From Euglena gracilis (Eukaryota > Euglenida > Euglenophyceae > Euglenales), in NCBI GenBank assembly GCA_039621445.1, contig CP154956.1:69867649-69931648 (forward strand): a stretch of 64,000 nucleotides of DNA, given 5' to 3'. The notes under the pieces are model-generated. The model saw nothing but the letters and a program-made list of their open reading frames with translations, ran no database searches and was not told the DNA's origin. The translations under genes were made by a program, and so were the position numbers. Below, in pieces: positions 61,826 to 64,000 of this stretch. Within the stretch, counting starts at the first letter, position 1. The number at the start of each line of letters is the position of its first letter.

Positions 61826-62888
61826 GGGTTACATTAGGAGGATGCTCAAGCTCGAGCGCTCAAGCTTGAGCATCCTTGAGCGTTTTTAAGCCCCCCCCTC
61901 GAGAGGGGGGGGGCTTAGCGAGCATCCTTGAGCGACCTCGAACGACCTCCGACAACACTCGAGAATGCTCATGAGCATCCTCGAGCGGCACTCGAGGATG
62001 CTCATGAGCATCCTTGAGCGACCTTGAGCGATATCTCGAGCATCCTCCTACTGTCATGCTTGCATGTATCACGGGACCACAAAAAGAAACACATGTCTTC
62101 CCAAGGGATTTTGGGGCCCTCGAACAGTTGAGCAACAGAAGGGATTTGCCCCCCAAAACGACTTGGAAACACAAGCGGTTTGCCCCCCAAAACGGCTTGG
62201 AAACAAAAGAGATTTGCCTCCCAAAACGACTTGGAAACACAAGGGATTTCCCCCCAAAACGACTTGGAAACACAAGGGATTTTGTTGTTTTTGGGGCCCT
62301 CGAACCGTTGAGCAACAGAAGGGATTTGCCCCCCAAAACGGCTTGGAAACACAAGGGGTTCGCCCCTCAGAACGTCTTGGAAGCACAAGGGATTTTGTTA
62401 TTTTGGGCCCTCGAACAGTTGAGCAACAGAAGGGATTTGCCCCCCCCCAAAACGACTTGGAAACACAAGGAGGATGCTCGTGAGCATCCTCGAGCGTCGC
62501 TCGAGGATGCTCATGAGCATCCTCAAGCGACACTCGAGGATGCTCATGAGCATCCTTGAGCGACCTCGAACGACCTCCGAGAACACTCGAGGATGCTCAT
62601 GAGCATCCTCGAGTGTCACTCGAGGATGCTCATGAGCATCCTTGAGCGACCACCAACGACCTCCGAAGTCACTCGAGGATGCTCATGAGCATCCTCGAGC
62701 GGCACTCGAGGATGCTCATGAGCATCCTTGAGCACACTCGAGGATGTTCATGAGCATCCTTGAGTGTGCTCGAGGATGCTCATGAGCATCCTCGAGTGAC
62801 GCTCGAGGATGCTCATGAGCATCCTCGAGCGACACTCAAGGATGCTCATGAGTATCCTCCTACGGAGCATCCTCCTAGCGTAACCCCC
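61826..62888. mobile_element. ~1.06-kb palindromic-array element with GGTTAC/GTAACC ends
   Basis: Left end GGGGGGTTACATTAGGAGGA; right end TCCTCCTAGCGTAACCCCCC (imperfect inverse). Inside: palindromic units CGAGGATGCTCATGAGCATC of about 33-66 bp (61,840-62,045 and 62,468-62,865) bracketing a 34-bp direct-repeat block (62,090-62,470). A near-perfect hairpin AAGCCCCCCCTCGAGAGGGG with an inverted GCTCAAGC arm is at 61,845-61,920. Same end motif as the 47.6- and 24.8-kb arrays. Confidence 0.85.
62090..62470. repeat. 34-bp direct repeat array (AAAACGACTTGGAAACACAA)
   Basis: Seven units of GGGATTTGCCCCCC plus AAAACGACTTGGAAACACAA, with a longer unit (GGGCCCTCGAACAGTTGAGC, then AACAGAA) inserted three times in a regular higher-order pattern. 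Confidence 0.92.
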
Positions 62889-63337
62889 CCCCCCTGCCCA
62901 CCCTGCCCCGCCGCCTCACAGCTCAATGGGCATCACAGTTGCTTGGGTTGGTGGGGGAGGGTAGATTGCCAATCACACCAGGCCATGGCCCATCAAATGT
63001 AACCCCCCAGCTGCAAAATTAAAAGGCCCCATCAGATGCGTCTGGGGAGATGGGGAAGGTGCTATTATTTGGACCCTGCTGAATCATTTTGTTAATGTCC
63101 TTCAGAGAGATTTCGTTTGTTCCCAAGATTCTGACACATCCCATGTTGGAGGTTTGCTTGCTTTGGGGGGGGGCAAAAGCAAGGTTCTTTTTGTTTAGGA
63201 AATCCCATGGTGTTCAGACTGCTGGATTTGAAGTTATCTTCATTTTTGGGTGGATGAGCGGTGCATACCCCCTGATTTCCCCCCCCCCCCATGTCTGTGC
63301 TAACCTGTGCTAACGCTCTCCCCATGTCACCCCCCCT
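62889..63337. other. No supported gene
   Basis: Mixed-composition sequence without repeats or coding-like exons. If the beta-helix gene continues downstream, this is intron. Confidence 0.4.
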
Positions 63338-63605
63338 TAATTGCACTAAGGCTTCTTGTCTGTTTATGGCCGGCGCTAACTTCGCTTCTGGCCCAACTTG
63401 TGTGGTGAGTGGCCAGGGACCCCTTACACCAGTACTCTTTTGTTGCTCCCCCTGGCCGGGTGAGTAACTCTGGTGTAATGCCAGCGCTGTAGGGACATAC
63501 ACTCACCTTGTGTGGTTGGTGTGTGTTCCCGTGGGTGGGTCTACACCCTTGCGCCCCGGTGCTGCTCTTGCCTCCTGCCCTCTTCCCACTTTTCTGTGTG
63601 GGGGA
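63338..63605 (-). repeat. Dispersed repeat R1, uninterrupted copy
   Basis: Reverse complement of 18,722-18,917 joined to 21,048-21,140. It provides the empty site for the 2.13-kb transposon. Confidence 0.88.
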
Positions 63606-63629
63606 CATCTCACCCCCCCCTATTTGTAC

Positions 63630-63993
63630 CCCCCCCCCCTATGTCCAACGACCCCCCTATGTCCAATGACCACCCCCCCCCCCGGTCAGAGGACACCTTT
63701 TCGGAGGTTTGACCAAATCTTTGGTCCCGGCGCGAAGCACCGGGACGAAAAACTTTGCCCAAAAATTGGCCAAAAATTTGGCCAAAATGCCATTTTTGAC
63801 ACTTTTTGGACAACACTTGTCAAAATTGCCCAAAATTTTCGGCGCGAAGCGCCGGAAGGGAAAAATTGGGCATTTTTGGGTGGGTAGGGACCCGGGTACC
63901 CACCAACTTTCTTTTGACCCCATGTCCAACGACCACCCCCCCCCCCCCGGTCAGAGGACAGAGGTTACCGGTCATTGGACATAGGGGGGGGTA
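63630..63993. mobile_element. ~360-bp MITE with CCCCCCTATGTCCAACGA termini, second copy
   Basis: CCCCCCCTATGTCCAACGAC at the left, GGTCATTGGACATAGGGGGG at the right, with internal GGTCAGAGGACACC and GGCGCGAAGCGCCGGAAGGG. Same family as 27,136-27,551. Confidence 0.82.
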
Positions 63994-64000
63994 CCAACCG

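Overview
This is a GC-rich window from the nuclear genome of a eukaryote, most likely a unicellular alga or other protist. The evidence is many short GC-rich exons with GT-AG introns (acceptors often follow C-runs ending in CAG), AATAAA after one stop codon, dense microsatellites and many families of inverted-repeat DNA elements. No rRNA, operon or bacterial-type gene is seen. The exact taxon cannot be fixed from the sequence.

Layout. (1) 614-756: terminal exon of an unidentified gene. (2) 2,991-7,326: a recognisable 8-exon 5-formyltetrahydrofolate cyclo-ligase (MTHFS). (3) 8,704-15,900: scattered exons of an unidentified protein with a Cys-rich segment, ending in a stop and AATAAA. (4) About 16,113-21,939: helical-repeat (ARM/HEAT-like) exons, disrupted by a ~565-bp TCC microsatellite and by a 2.13-kb transposon (18,918-21,047) with 13-bp terminal inverted repeats and a 10-bp target duplication. 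(5) 23,011 to about 61,800: more than 30 plus-strand exons of a very large right-handed beta-helix protein resembling FBXO11.

The most notable object is a previously unannotated 11.07-kb element at 28,109-39,177 inside an intron-sized gap of the beta-helix gene. It has inverted termini (ACTTAGGCGGCC...) and an apparent 3-bp target duplication (GCA). It carries two minus-strand intron-containing genes: a DDE-like putative transposase (37,966-34,974, with one frameshift) and a 7-exon, 989-residue ParB/sulfiredoxin-fold-like protein (33,704-29,533) whose reading phase is intact across all introns. About 22 copies of a palindrome (core TTGCGCAATTGCGCAA) lie only within this element, in introns, intergenic DNA and both termini, never in coding exons. 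A ParB-like protein beside a dispersed palindromic site suggests a partition- or binding-type system carried by a eukaryotic DNA transposon.

The 45.5-52.8 kb interval of the beta-helix locus is a stack of nested repeats: ATT/CTT microsatellites, two ~1.15-kb composite elements with ~206-bp internal tandem repeats, and a 3.26-kb insertion that splits one of them. The insertion carries 43-bp palindromic arrays, AGGGTTAGGGT foldbacks and class-II tRNA-like sequences. Exon boundaries are read by eye from splice sites and phase. Those given as approximate may be off by tens of bases.
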